Assembly (NCBI GenBank): GCA_028819255.1
Contig: JAPPMB010000099.1
Coordinates: forward strand, 1 to 64,000
Length of the DNA stretch: 64,000 nt
Reading direction: 5' to 3'
Source: Bryobacterales bacterium
GTDB taxonomy: Bacteria > Acidobacteriota > Terriglobia > Bryobacterales > UBA6623
Shown: piece after piece, positions 10,486-19,407 of the stretch
How the letters are laid out: every line of letters starts with the position of its first letter
How positions within the stretch are numbered: position 1 is the first letter of the stretch
The notes under the pieces: model-generated
The model's input: only the letters and a program-made list of their open reading frames with translations
Told to the model about the DNA's origin: nothing
The model's database searches: none
Program-made: the position numbers and the translations under genes

Positions 10486-11325
10486 ATGGATCCACTCAGG
10501 GACAGGCCGCCCCGAGGCGGCCGCCGGGCCAAGCTGCACGCCATCATCTTCGGCGTTCGTTCGCCCGCGGCAAAGGGCTTCGACGTCGGTTTGCTGGTGG
10601 TGATCGTGCTCAGCGTCCTGACCGTCCTGCTGGAGAGCGTGCCTGCGATCAACGCCACCTACGGCACGCCGCTGCGCGTTGCGGAGTGGTTCTTCACGGT
10701 CGTGTTCACGGTCGAGTATGCGCTGCGCCTGTGGACGGTGGCCCATCCCCGTTCGTATGCCCTGAGCTTCTTCGGAATCGTCGATCTGCTGGCGATTGTG
10801 CCCACCTACCTGAGTGCCCTCGTCAGCGGAACACAGTCGCTGGCCGCGGTCCGCGGGATCCGCCTGCTGCGCGTGTTTCGAGTGCTCAAGCTTGTGCGGC
10901 ACATGACCGAGGCCAAGGTGCTGACCGCCGCGATCGTCGCAAGCCGACCCAAGATCGTCGTCTTCCTGACGGGAGTGTTGAGCGTCGCGGTCATCTTCGG
11001 CACGGTGATGTATCTCATCGAGGGAGACGAAGCGGGCTTCACGAGCATCCCGACAAGCATCTATTGGGCCGTAGTGACCATGACGACGGTGGGCTATGGG
11101 GACATCGCTCCCCGCACGCCGCTGGGCCAGTTCCTGGCGCTCGCGCTGATGATCCTAGGCTACGCCATCATCGCGGTTCCGACTGGCATCGTGTCCGCCG
11201 AGCTTTCTCGGGCCCAACCGCAGGCCAGGCCGCGGGCCCGCTCCCGGCGCTCATGCGATGAGTGCGGCCGGTCAGGGCTCGCCCCCGACGCGGCGTACTG
11301 CGATGCCTGCGGGGCCGAGCTGTAG
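10486..11325 (+). CDS. Voltage-gated potassium channel with C-terminal zinc ribbon
   Basis: A 279-residue six-helix ion channel. The S4 voltage sensor is visible as regularly spaced arginines (RGIRLLRVFRVLKLVRH, about residues 122-138) and the selectivity filter as TTVGYGD (about residue 200), followed by the pore-lining helix. The N terminus is short and basic. The last 27 residues form a zinc-ribbon-like CxxC-x11-CxxC unit (CDEC ... CDAC), which is unusual for a Kv-type channel and may sense redox state or zinc. A TAGACT hexamer sits 7 nt before the ATG, so the transcript is probably leaderless. It is convergent with the ABC operon at 11351. Confidence 0.88.
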   Translation: MDPLRDRPPRGGRRAKLHAIIFGVRSPAAKGFDVGLLVVIVLSVLTVLLESVPAINATYGTPLRVAEWFFTVVFTVEYALRLWTVAHPRSYALSFFGIVDLLAIVPTYLSALVSGTQSLAAVRGIRLLRVFRVLKLVRHMTEAKVLTAAIVASRPKIVVFLTGVLSVAVIFGTVMYLIEGDEAGFTSIPTSIYWAVVTMTTVGYGDIAPRTPLGQFLALALMILGYAIIAVPTGIVSAELSRAQPQARPRARSRRSCDECGRSGLAPDAAYCDACGAEL

Positions 11326-11350
11326 GCGGGTCTCGCGGCTTGCCGGACGC

Positions 11351-12577
11351 TCAGCTCCTGGTCAGGTCCGAGCGGGCGGGCCGCAGCTTGCCGAAGTCGG
11401 CGCCTGAAATGACGTAGTACCACTCGGCGAATCGGGCCCGAAGCTCTTCCGAGAGTTCCCTGCCCTTCTCGGCGTCGCCCTCGTACGCCTCGGCCCTGGA
11501 CTCGCTGAAGTCCACCGTGACCATGAGGTAGCGGCGCTCGCCCTCGCCCTCGTCCGGCTGGCCGGCCTCCTGTCCCGAGCCTCCCGGCGCGATCTCGCCG
11601 AAACGCAGCACGTAGCGGAGTCCGTCCTTCGAGTCCACGATCATCTCGCCCTCGTTGGACAGGATCTGGCCGGTGTACGGGTTCGGGAAGAACCCCTTGC
11701 CCTGCAGGGAGCGGAAGTTCTCCCTGGTCGGCTGAATGCCCTGCCGCGCCTTCAGGTCCGCGCTCAGGCCGTCGGGCTTGGGCTGGACGTCTACGATGCG
11801 GAGCTTGTCCAGAGCCGTTGTCAGGTCGCTCATCGTGTCGGAGTTCGGCTCGGTCCCCGCAAGCTGCCACTTGTTGTCCTTCTTGGTCAGCGTGGTCTTC
11901 CGCCGGTTCTCGATGCGGCCAAGGCGCTCGTTGATGGTGTAGCTGTTGATCTCGATATGCCGAAGGTCGAACGGAGAGACCTTCAGGAGATCCGTCTCGA
12001 TCCAGTCTTGGAACCGGGCGGAAACGTCGGCCTCGGTCTTGACCTCGTAGGTCCGCTTCTGGCCCGGCACGCGCATATAGCGGTATCCGAACTTGCCGTC
12101 CACCTGCTTGCCGACGATGAAGTCCGCGAGCACATTCGAGTCGCCGTCGAGGATCTTGACCCGCTTTCCCCGGCCGGCAAGCGACGTTGCCTGGCCGTCC
12201 AGCGGATCGACGACCAAGTACTCCGCGTGGTCCTGGACGAGATCGGAAACCACGCGGTCCTTTCGCAACTCGATCAGCGCCGCCGCGGTGGTGGCCAGGC
12301 GCTCCTCGGCGTCCGCCGGGTAGCCGTGATGCGACGGGATCAGCCACTTGTTGTCGCGGAATTCCACCTTGAGCGGTGTTGCCGTCGCGGTGGATTCGTC
12401 GTAGTCGATCACCTCGATGGACCTCGGCGCCTGCGGGTCGCTGAATCCCTCGAAGAACACTTCGCCGACGTCGTCGAAGATGTCGGGCGTCGTCTTGCTG
12501 GGGTCGACCGCAACGGCCAGCCCGGCGGCAACGACAGCCGCGAGAACGAAATACAGGGTTCGAGTTGTCTCGCTCAT
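11351..12577 (-). CDS. DUF4340 domain protein of Gld-like ABC operon
   Basis: A 408-residue protein with one N-terminal membrane helix (LYFVLAAVVAAGLAVAV) and a large extracytoplasmic part made of DUF4340-type repeats (for example NKWLIPSHHGYPADAEERL and NKWQLAG...DKLRIVDVQPK). DUF4340 proteins are found after GldG-like auxiliary ABC proteins and probably form part of that export or envelope complex. The start overlaps the stop of the permease gene by 4 bp, so it is the last gene of a translationally coupled three-gene operon. The molecular role is unknown. Confidence 0.85.
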   Translation of the reverse strand: MSETTRTLYFVLAAVVAAGLAVAVDPSKTTPDIFDDVGEVFFEGFSDPQAPRSIEVIDYDESTATATPLKVEFRDNKWLIPSHHGYPADAEERLATTAAALIELRKDRVVSDLVQDHAEYLVVDPLDGQATSLAGRGKRVKILDGDSNVLADFIVGKQVDGKFGYRYMRVPGQKRTYEVKTEADVSARFQDWIETDLLKVSPFDLRHIEINSYTINERLGRIENRRKTTLTKKDNKWQLAGTEPNSDTMSDLTTALDKLRIVDVQPKPDGLSADLKARQGIQPTRENFRSLQGKGFFPNPYTGQILSNEGEMIVDSKDGLRYVLRFGEIAPGGSGQEAGQPDEGEGERRYLMVTVDFSESRAEAYEGDAEKGRELSEELRARFAEWYYVISGADFGKLRPARSDLTRS

Positions 12578-15216
12578 TGGTCAGAGGTCTCCACCAGCCT
12601 GTGCCGCGCCGCGCCCACGTCCTCCCGCTGGCGCCGCTTTACGGAAACCATCAGGAACAGCAGGAACGCCGGGACGGGGGACAGGGCCACGGCCACCAGC
12701 TTGATCGTGTTCTGGATTGCCCGGACCGCGGCTTCCATGTCTCCGCGGGCCCCCTCGATCAGGCGCTCCTTCTCGTCCTCGATGTTGCTGCGCGCCACCG
12801 ACAGCCTGCGGTTCTCGATGCGCTCCTGGTTCGAGATCATGATGCGCTTGGTCTGCGAGTCCAGATCGGTGCGGCTCTGCAGGGCCTGCACGGCGGCATC
12901 CAGGCGGGCCTGTGCCACCTCGAGCTTTTCCTCGGCCTCCTGCTCCGCGCGGCGCGTCTCCTCCAGCCGGTCCTCCTCGTACTTGCGGGTTCGCGCCTCC
13001 ACGGTCTCGAGGGTGCGGTGACGCCGCCGCCGCTTGCGGAGCTCGATGAACGAGTCGTCTCCCGCAAGCCGGTCCACCGCGTTCAGCAGGAACGTCACGT
13101 TGTCGAAGTTGAGGTCCTCCACGCCCTGCCGGCGCAGCTGGAAGAACTGCTCGCCCAGCATGTCGGCGTCCGCGATCACGATCGCGTGGACCGGGTTTTC
13201 TCCGTCTTCGGAGGAGACCCGGGCCGCCACAACGTGGCTGTCCTCGTCCGGCTCGTGGGGCAGGTTCGTCGCCAGTTGCATGCCGAAGACGGACTGCTGG
13301 ACCAGCCGGAACCACATGGTCGTCCCCGAGTCGGTTCCCGTGCGCAGCAGCGGGGTGAACTCGGTTCCGGCCTCGCTGTCCTCGGCCGCCTCCAAGACGC
13401 CGCCGTAGAGGATCACGACCTCCTGCAAGCCGGAGGACACCGGCTCGTCCTGGTTGAACGTTCCCTCGTAGCCGCTTCCCTCTCCCAGGAAGACCACCTC
13501 CTCGGGAAGGTTGTTGAAGGTCGGATGGGGGTTGTACTTGTCCCAGGCGATGCGGTCCGTCCGCCATTCGACCCCGAGGGCGTCCATCAGCGGCTTCGTG
13601 TCCGTCGGGACGCGCTGCGGCTGTCCCTGCTGGAAGGGGCTGGGAGGCATCTGCTGAGGAGAGGACTGGATGTCGAAGGCCGGCAGCGGATCCACGACCA
13701 GAAGGGAGGGATTGCCCTCCTTGACCCAGTCCGTCAGCCGCTCCAGGCCGTCCGTCTGAAGAGTGTTCGGAAGCACGGCGACCAGCACGTCCAGGTCGTC
13801 CGGATAGGTGCCGACTGCGGGCACCTGGACGACCTCGTACTGTTTCTCGAGCTCGGAGACGATCGACCACGACCGCGACTGCTGGCGGCTCTGGAAGTCG
13901 AAGCCTCCGAACATGTTGACTCCCGTGCCGAGGACGCCCACCTTCTTGCGCTCTGCGTCCGCCACAACCCGCACGGAGCGCGTGATCTCGTATTCCACCG
14001 GCAGGCCCACGTCGAAGAACGGGATCACGAACTCCTCGGCCGCACGGCTGAAGACCAGGCCGAGGAAGATCTCGTCCGGACTGCCCTGGGTCCGGTACAT
14101 GGGCGGAACCGGTCTGGGCCGGATGCTGAACCGGTCGCGCGCCTCCCGGGACTCGGGAGTGAACTTCTCGGTCTCGATGATGTTGGCGTGAATGCGGGCG
14201 CCGCCTCGCGAGTCGAACTCGCGCAGCATCGAGACGATGTTGTTGCGGGTCTGAACGAATCTTCTCGGGACATTCGGGCTGAGATAGGCTTGGATGAAGA
14301 CCGGCCGGTCCGGGTCAATGCCGCCGATCAGCTCGACGGTGTCCGGGGAGAGCGAGTGCAGCCGTTCGGCCGTGGTGTCGATTCGCCCTCCGAGCCGGCC
14401 GACGACCACGGTGACGCCGGCCACGGCCACAAGCAGCGCAATCCCCCGGACTGCATAGTGCCGTCCCAATGGGGGAGCATCCTTGCCTGTCGCCCAGTGC
14501 CGGCGCCCGAGCACGGCGACGTTCACGTAGATCATCACGGCAGTGAAGCCGAGAAAGTAGAGGACTCCTGAAATCGGAACGACACCGTCGGAAAAGTCGC
14601 GGAACTGCTCCACGAAGGAGAGGCTCTCGAGCACGCGCCGGAGCGGTCCGCCGACAATGTTGCCGGCGTGCTCGATGAATACCGGCACCGCGCAAAGCAG
14701 CGCCCCGAGGATGTAGGCGACCGTCAGGTTGGTCGTGAACTGGGACGCCAGCATCCCCACTGCGACCAGCGCGGCGCCCATCAGCCAGTACCCCGCGTAC
14801 GTGGCAAGCAGCAGCCCGAGATCCGGGCTGCCCAGGATCAGCAGGACGACCACATGGCTGATCGAGAATGCGAGCGCCACCGAGTAGATGGCCAGGTAGG
14901 CCGCGTACTTGCCGATCACAATCTGCAGATCGGTCGCGGGGAGGGTCAACAGGAGCTCGTCAGTGCCGTGCAGGCGCTCCTCGGCCCAGGCGGTCATCGC
15001 CAAGGCCGGCACCAGGAAGATCAGGAGATAGGGAAAGTAAAGGTTCAGCGCGTCGAGGTTGGCGAGGTTGCTCGCAAAGAAGGACTCCTGCCAGAACGCG
15101 GCCACGGCGCTCAGGAACACGAACAGCGAGATGAAGACATAGCCGGTCGGGCTGCTGAAGTACGAAGTCAGCTCCCGCCGGATCACGGACATCGAAACGT
15201 GCCACCTCTGGGTCAC
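12574..15216 (-). CDS. Fused ABC-2 permease and GldG-like protein
   Basis: An 880-residue fusion. The first 240 residues form six membrane helices of an ABC-2 permease (SYFSSPTGYVFISLFVFL; AWAEERLHGTDELLLTLP is the conserved cytoplasmic loop), equivalent to GldF. After a seventh helix (GIALLVAVAGVTVVVG) comes a GldG-like extracytoplasmic region (DTTAERLHSLSPDTVELI; DVLVAVLPNTLQTDG), then a charged coiled coil (about residues 740-830) and a final membrane helix (LVAVALSPVPAFLLFLMV). Elsewhere GldF and GldG are often separate. The partner ATPase lies upstream and the DUF4340 protein downstream, both with 4-bp overlaps. In Bacteroidota this set supports gliding; outside that phylum its job is unclear. 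Confidence 0.87.
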   Translation of the reverse strand: MTQRWHVSMSVIRRELTSYFSSPTGYVFISLFVFLSAVAAFWQESFFASNLANLDALNLYFPYLLIFLVPALAMTAWAEERLHGTDELLLTLPATDLQIVIGKYAAYLAIYSVALAFSISHVVVLLILGSPDLGLLLATYAGYWLMGAALVAVGMLASQFTTNLTVAYILGALLCAVPVFIEHAGNIVGGPLRRVLESLSFVEQFRDFSDGVVPISGVLYFLGFTAVMIYVNVAVLGRRHWATGKDAPPLGRHYAVRGIALLVAVAGVTVVVGRLGGRIDTTAERLHSLSPDTVELIGGIDPDRPVFIQAYLSPNVPRRFVQTRNNIVSMLREFDSRGGARIHANIIETEKFTPESREARDRFSIRPRPVPPMYRTQGSPDEIFLGLVFSRAAEEFVIPFFDVGLPVEYEITRSVRVVADAERKKVGVLGTGVNMFGGFDFQSRQQSRSWSIVSELEKQYEVVQVPAVGTYPDDLDVLVAVLPNTLQTDGLERLTDWVKEGNPSLLVVDPLPAFDIQSSPQQMPPSPFQQGQPQRVPTDTKPLMDALGVEWRTDRIAWDKYNPHPTFNNLPEEVVFLGEGSGYEGTFNQDEPVSSGLQEVVILYGGVLEAAEDSEAGTEFTPLLRTGTDSGTTMWFRLVQQSVFGMQLATNLPHEPDEDSHVVAARVSSEDGENPVHAIVIADADMLGEQFFQLRRQGVEDLNFDNVTFLLNAVDRLAGDDSFIELRKRRRRHRTLETVEARTRKYEEDRLEETRRAEQEAEEKLEVAQARLDAAVQALQSRTDLDSQTKRIMISNQERIENRRLSVARSNIEDEKERLIEGARGDMEAAVRAIQNTIKLVAVALSPVPAFLLFLMVSVKRRQREDVGAARHRLVETSDQ

Positions 15217-16022
15217 CGTGCACCTCCACTCGCCGGATCGCCGGCGTCGGGCGCATCCCCGCTGGGAGGCGGCGCCTCCCTTGGCGTACCGCCGTCCCCC
15301 AGCGTCAGCCGCTGGAACGCTGCGTCAAGGCCCTCACCAGCCGCCATCTCGGACGGCGTCCCGTCAAAGACGATCCGCCCCTCGCTGACGATGATGACGT
15401 GGTCGGCGACGGCCTCGACCTCCTGCAGGATGTGCGTCGAGATCAGCACCGTCTTCGACGGGCCCAGCCGCCGGATCAGACCCCGCACCTCGCGGATCTG
15501 GTTGGGATCCAGGCCCGCTGTCGGCTCGTCCATGATCAGGATGTCGGGCTCATGCAGCAAGACCTGCGCCATGCCGACGCGCTGGCGGTAGCCCTTCGAC
15601 AGCTTGTGGATGGCCTTCTCCAGAACGGCGTCGAGGTTGCACTGGTCCACGACGGTCTCGATTCTCTGCGCGAGCGTTCCGTTCGCCAGACCTCGTGCTT
15701 CGCCAAAGAAACGGAGCAGCTCGATGGGTGTCATCTGTGGGTAGAGTGGTCCGTTCTCCGGCAGATAGCCGATCTTCGCGGCCGCTTCGATGCGGTGCTC
15801 GGCAATGTCCAGACCGGCGATCCGCGCGACGCCCCTGGTCGCTTGCAGGTAGCCGGTCAGGATCTTGAGTGTCGTGGACTTGCCTGCCCCGTTCGGACCT
15901 AGGAAGGCGGCAACCTGCCCGGGAGGGACTTGAAACGACACGTCCCGGATGGCTGCGAAGTTGCCGTAGAATTTGCTGAGACGAACGGCCTCGATTGCGG
16001 CCGCTCCCACTGCGCGAGTCAT
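15213..16022 (-). CDS. ABC transporter ATP-binding protein (GldA-like)
   Basis: A 269-residue ABC ATPase with all motifs: Walker A GPNGAGKST, a signature-like LSKGYRQRVGMAQ, and Walker B ILIMDEPTAGLDP, followed by the H-loop STHILQEVEA. It would drive the permease encoded directly downstream. ATG 16022 begins the conserved domain (AIEAVRLSKFYGNF follows); the open frame continues upstream but lies in promoter sequence. It is the first gene of the operon, with a sigma70-like promoter (TTGAAA, 17 bp, TATATA) about 100 bp upstream. The C terminus ends in a short proline/glycine-rich tail. Confidence 0.9.
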   Translation of the reverse strand: MTRAVGAAAIEAVRLSKFYGNFAAIRDVSFQVPPGQVAAFLGPNGAGKSTTLKILTGYLQATRGVARIAGLDIAEHRIEAAAKIGYLPENGPLYPQMTPIELLRFFGEARGLANGTLAQRIETVVDQCNLDAVLEKAIHKLSKGYRQRVGMAQVLLHEPDILIMDEPTAGLDPNQIREVRGLIRRLGPSKTVLISTHILQEVEAVADHVIIVSEGRIVFDGTPSEMAAGEGLDAAFQRLTLGDGGTPREAPPPSGDAPDAGDPASGGAR

Positions 16023-16127
16023 AAGCCTGGATGTAGATTCCCGATGGAGGATGGCGGCCCGAGCCCAGCAGCTGGGTGATCGGACAGCCGGGAGGCGCGA
16101 GGGCGCTGTGAGCCCCGACTTTCCCCA

Positions 16128-16156
16128 TATATAGCGGAACCCCGGAACGTTTTCAA
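16128..16156 (-). promoter_or_regulatory. Sigma70-like promoter of the ABC operon
   Basis: On the minus strand TTGAAA (16156-16151) and TATATA (16133-16128) are separated by exactly 17 bp, giving a leader of about 100 nt to ATG 16022. This is the best -35/-10 pair I found. The rest of the 16023-16429 intergenic region shows no gene. Confidence 0.6.
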
Positions 16157-16415
16157 GTGTGCCGCGCTTACCGGGACGCCGCCTCGCCCCGGTCGGGCAA
16201 GGCGAGAGACCGGACCTCTCCACCGCCGGAATCCTCCGGGCGCCCCGGCGACGCGCTTGCACCGACCTGCTTTCGGCGGTCCCGTCCGCGGCTCTGCGCA
16301 AGCGACCCTCCATGCGTGTCTGGGCGAAGCCGTGCCGCGGATCCTCGTGTCCTGCCGTGGCGACAGGCGAAGGAAAATGCGTTGTCGGCGAGACGCCGAG
16401 GGCGTCTTGTGCGTC

Positions 16416-16421
16416 TACAAT
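16416..16421 (+). promoter_or_regulatory. Putative -10 element before DsbA-like gene
   Basis: TACAAT ends 8 nt before ATG 16430; there is no Shine-Dalgarno sequence, which fits a leaderless or near-leaderless transcript. Confidence 0.4.
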
Positions 16422-16429
16422 AGGCAGAG

Positions 16430-17425
16430 ATGGCGGGAATTCTAAAGGCAGCCTTGGTTCTGTGTCTGGTCTTGGCCGTGCCGCTGACCGCCGAGGAGCC
16501 GTTGGCCACCTTGGGCGGCGAGCCGATCTACGAATCAGACCTGGAGATTGACGCGGATTGGCACAAGCTCGAGCGGCAGCGGCACGAAATGCGCGAGAAG
16601 CTGATGAACAGCAAGATCGCGGAACGCCTTCTTGCCCAAGAGGCCGAACGTCGGGAGGTCACGGTCGAGGTGCTCCTGCAACAGGAGATTCTTCCAATGG
16701 TCGGACAGCCGACCGGCAAGGAAGTGCAGGACTTCTACAACAGCCAGAAGGCGCAGATCAACAGACCCCTCAAGGAGGTCCGCGACGAACTCGTCAGGGT
16801 CATGCAGCAGCAGAAGTTCCAGCGGCACGTCTCGGATTTCGTCAAGCGGCTGTTCGCCAGCGCCGACGTCAAGATTCTCCTCGATCCTCCGCGACTCCCG
16901 GTCGACCTTGACGGCATCCGCGCACGGGGTCCCAAGGACGCTCCGGTGACGGTTGTCGAGTATTCGGACTTCCAGTGCCCGTTCTGCAAGCGCGTCCAGC
17001 CGACGCTGGCCGAACTCGCGACCGAGTACGAGAAGGAGGTTCGCTGGGGCTTCAAGGACATGCCGCTCTCGGAGATCCACCCCGAGGCGGTTCGGGCCGC
17101 CCAGGCGGCCCGCTGCGCTGACGATCAGGGGAAGTTCTGGGAATTCCGGGCCCGACTCTTCGAGCAGGAGCTCTTCACGGACAAGACCTACACGGACTTA
17201 GCGAAGGAACTCAAGATCAAGGACGAAGCGCTGCTGGAGTGCATCAATTCCGGGAAGCACGAGGAGGCGGTCATGGCGGACTTTCGGGAGGCCCGCGGCT
17301 TCGGGATCGAAGGGACGCCGGGGTTTCTGATCAACGGCATCTTTCTGTCGGGCGCACAGGGGGCCGAGGTCTTCCGGGAGATCATCGACAGCGAGCTGGG
17401 TCGGGACGCGGAAGCGGACAACTGA
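16430..17425 (+). CDS. DsbA-family thioredoxin-fold protein with SurA-like N-terminal part
   Basis: A 331-residue exported protein. A signal peptide (MAGILKAALVLCLVLAVPLTA) is followed by a SurA/PpiC-like helical segment (LATLGGEPIYESDLE, then a long charged helix) and from about residue 165 a DsbA/thioredoxin_4 domain with the active-site motif CPFC (YSDFQCPFCKRVQP) and the cis-proline region GTPGFLINGIFLSG. It probably oxidises or reshuffles disulfides in the periplasm; the N-terminal part may hold unfolded clients. Such fusions occur in acidobacteria. It could support secreted cytochromes and hydrolases encoded nearby, which is inference. Confidence 0.87.
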   Translation: MAGILKAALVLCLVLAVPLTAEEPLATLGGEPIYESDLEIDADWHKLERQRHEMREKLMNSKIAERLLAQEAERREVTVEVLLQQEILPMVGQPTGKEVQDFYNSQKAQINRPLKEVRDELVRVMQQQKFQRHVSDFVKRLFASADVKILLDPPRLPVDLDGIRARGPKDAPVTVVEYSDFQCPFCKRVQPTLAELATEYEKEVRWGFKDMPLSEIHPEAVRAAQAARCADDQGKFWEFRARLFEQELFTDKTYTDLAKELKIKDEALLECINSGKHEEAVMADFREARGFGIEGTPGFLINGIFLSGAQGAEVFREIIDSELGRDAEADN

Positions 17426-17456
17426 GCCGGACGGGAGCGGCCGCGGGAGGCTTCTC

Positions 17457-18761
17457 ATGCCGGAGGGGAACGGAAGGATGCCAGTTTCCAGGAGGGCTTT
17501 CCTCGGAGCAGGCGCGGGAGTCCTTGCGCAAGCTCAGACCATCGCTCCCAGTGACCGGATCACCGTTGGAATGATTGCTGCCGGATCGCGCTCGCACGAG
17601 CTTCTCGAAGCCATCAAGAAGGTCGACGGCACCGAGATCGTAGGTGTTTGCGATGCCTACAAGGGGAGAGTCGAGCGCGCCATCGAGAGGACGGGATCCA
17701 GGGCAAGGGACTACGGAAGCTACGAGCGCATCCTGGGAGATCCGTCGATCGACGCCGTCACGATCGGGACGCCCGATCACTGGCACAGGCGGATGGTGGT
17801 CGAGGCCCTTCAAGCCGGCAAGGACGTCTATTGCGAGAAGCCCCTGACCTTCTCGATCGACGAGGGGCCGGAGATCGCCGGGGTCGCGGAGAAGACAGGA
17901 AGGATCGTGCAGGTCGGCAGCCAGGGCATCAGCGGCGACAATCAGCGGAAGCTGCGCGAGTGGATTCGTGCCGGCAGGCTCGGCCAGGTCACGATGATTC
18001 GCGCTGCCTACAATCGCAACAGCGCCGGTGGTTCCTGGATCTATCCCATTCCCCCCGACGCTTCACCCGAAACCGTTGACTGGGAGGCATTCCTGGGTCC
18101 CGCTCCCAGGCGAGAGTTCGATCTGGAGCGGTTCTTCCGCTGGCGCTGCTACAGGGAGTACTCCGGGGGTATCGCCACCGACCTTTTCGTGCATGCCTGC
18201 ACCACGGTGCACTACCTGATGGACGTGACCATGCCGTCGGAGGTGATGGCGATGGGCGACCTGTACCGCTGGACCGAGAGCCGGAACGTCCCTGACACGC
18301 TGAACGCGCTATTGAGGTACGAGGAAGGGTTCACCGTCAATCTCAGCTCGACGTTCAACAGCAGGTCTTCCGGAGTCTATCGGTTCCAGGTTCTGGGAAC
18401 CGAGGGCACCGCGGAGCTCGGCTTCAAGGACCTGACGTTCCACCCGGATCCGGCGTGGGACAACAATTCCTGGATCGTCGCCGGGTGGCCGAAGCGACTG
18501 GAGCAGGAGTACTACCGGACGCCTGCCGGCAGGGCCGAGCTGCAGAGGCCGCGGCCCGAGGAAGAGGTCTACTCCGGCCGGGGCCCCGCACCCACCGTCG
18601 CCCACTTTCAGGACTTCTTCTCCGCTGTCCGCAACCGCGGCGCCACGATTGAGGATTCGTGGGTGGGCCACCACGCTGCCTCCTGCGCCCACCTGATCAA
18701 CGCCTCGCTAGAGACCGGGGCCGCGACCCGCTGGGACTTCGACAGGCATCGCCAGGCCTAG
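17457..18761 (+). CDS. Gfo/Idh/MocA family oxidoreductase, Tat-exported
   Basis: A 434-residue NAD(P)-dependent oxidoreductase of the Gfo/Idh/MocA family. The N terminus has a Tat signal (SRRAFLGAGAGVLAQA), the Rossmann fold follows (ITVGMIAAGSR, glycine pattern degenerate), then the family lysine motif CEKPLTF and GTPDHWHRRMVVEALQAGKDV. The C-terminal domain begins with SGGIATDLFVH. The substrate, probably a sugar or cyclitol, is unknown. ATG 17457 has a GGGAGG Shine-Dalgarno 6 nt upstream; ATG 17478, with GGAGG 11 nt upstream, is an alternative. It follows the DsbA-like gene by 31 bp. Confidence 0.87.
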   Translation: MPEGNGRMPVSRRAFLGAGAGVLAQAQTIAPSDRITVGMIAAGSRSHELLEAIKKVDGTEIVGVCDAYKGRVERAIERTGSRARDYGSYERILGDPSIDAVTIGTPDHWHRRMVVEALQAGKDVYCEKPLTFSIDEGPEIAGVAEKTGRIVQVGSQGISGDNQRKLREWIRAGRLGQVTMIRAAYNRNSAGGSWIYPIPPDASPETVDWEAFLGPAPRREFDLERFFRWRCYREYSGGIATDLFVHACTTVHYLMDVTMPSEVMAMGDLYRWTESRNVPDTLNALLRYEEGFTVNLSSTFNSRSSGVYRFQVLGTEGTAELGFKDLTFHPDPAWDNNSWIVAGWPKRLEQEYYRTPAGRAELQRPRPEEEVYSGRGPAPTVAHFQDFFSAVRNRGATIEDSWVGHHAASCAHLINASLETGAATRWDFDRHRQA

Positions 18762-18821
18762 ACGCGCCTGCACCGGGCCTGACGGACGCCCGCAACGCAT
18801 TCTCTGAAAGGAAGGAGCATC

Positions 18822-19367
18822 ATGAACCAAGCTGGGCTGGGCTGGCTCGCCTACGCGCTGATGACGGTCACCTGCTGGGGCCTCTACGGCATCTTGCTGC
18901 ACGGTGGTCAGGTCGGCATGGCCGACCCGACGAACGGGAGATACAAGGCCTATCTGTTCGTTGGCATCGCGTACTTCCTGGTGGCCGTCCTGGCGCCGCT
19001 CGCCATTCTCGTTGCGACAGGGGCGGACTGGAACCTGCCTGCGAAGGGCATCACCTGGTCGCTCGTCGCGGGCATCGCCGGAGCCGTCGGAGCCTTCGGA
19101 GTCCTTCTGGCGTTTGGGGCCAAGGGCACGCCCGCAGTGGTGATGTCCATCGTTTTCGCGGGCGCTCCCATCGTGAACGCCATCGTGTCGATGGCCCTGC
19201 ACCCGCCGGCGGGCGGGGTAGGCGGCGTCCGCTGGCAGTTCTTCGCCGGGATCGCGTTTGCGGCGCTGGGCGGCTGTCTCGTCACGCTCTACAAGCCGGA
19301 CCCCGCCCCCCCGAGAGCCGCGGCCCCTCACGCGGTAACGACATCAGCCCAGTCGGCGGCGCCCTAG
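18822..19367 (+). CDS. DMT/EamA-like small integral membrane protein
   Basis: A 181-residue hydrophobic protein with five predicted membrane helices (LAYALMTVTCWGLYGILL; FVGIAYFLVAVLAPLAIL; ITWSLVAGIAGAVGAFGVL; VVMSIVFAGAPIVNAIVSM; FFAGIAFAALGGCLVTLY). The pattern is that of half a drug/metabolite transporter (EamA) fold, so it may work as a dimer. A strong AAGGAG ribosome-binding site lies 4 nt before the ATG. It follows an oxidoreductase gene on the same strand and could transport its substrate or product, but nothing in the sequence proves this. Confidence 0.7.
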   Translation: MNQAGLGWLAYALMTVTCWGLYGILLHGGQVGMADPTNGRYKAYLFVGIAYFLVAVLAPLAILVATGADWNLPAKGITWSLVAGIAGAVGAFGVLLAFGAKGTPAVVMSIVFAGAPIVNAIVSMALHPPAGGVGGVRWQFFAGIAFAALGGCLVTLYKPDPAPPRAAAPHAVTTSAQSAAP

Positions 19368-19407
19368 AATTCCGAACCGTCGCCGGGCCGGCTCCGGACT
19401 TCGAGCG

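Noticed and set aside
12565-14571. Plus-strand open frame of 668 codons
   Set aside because: Antisense to the permease-GldG fusion; low-complexity translation without motifs.
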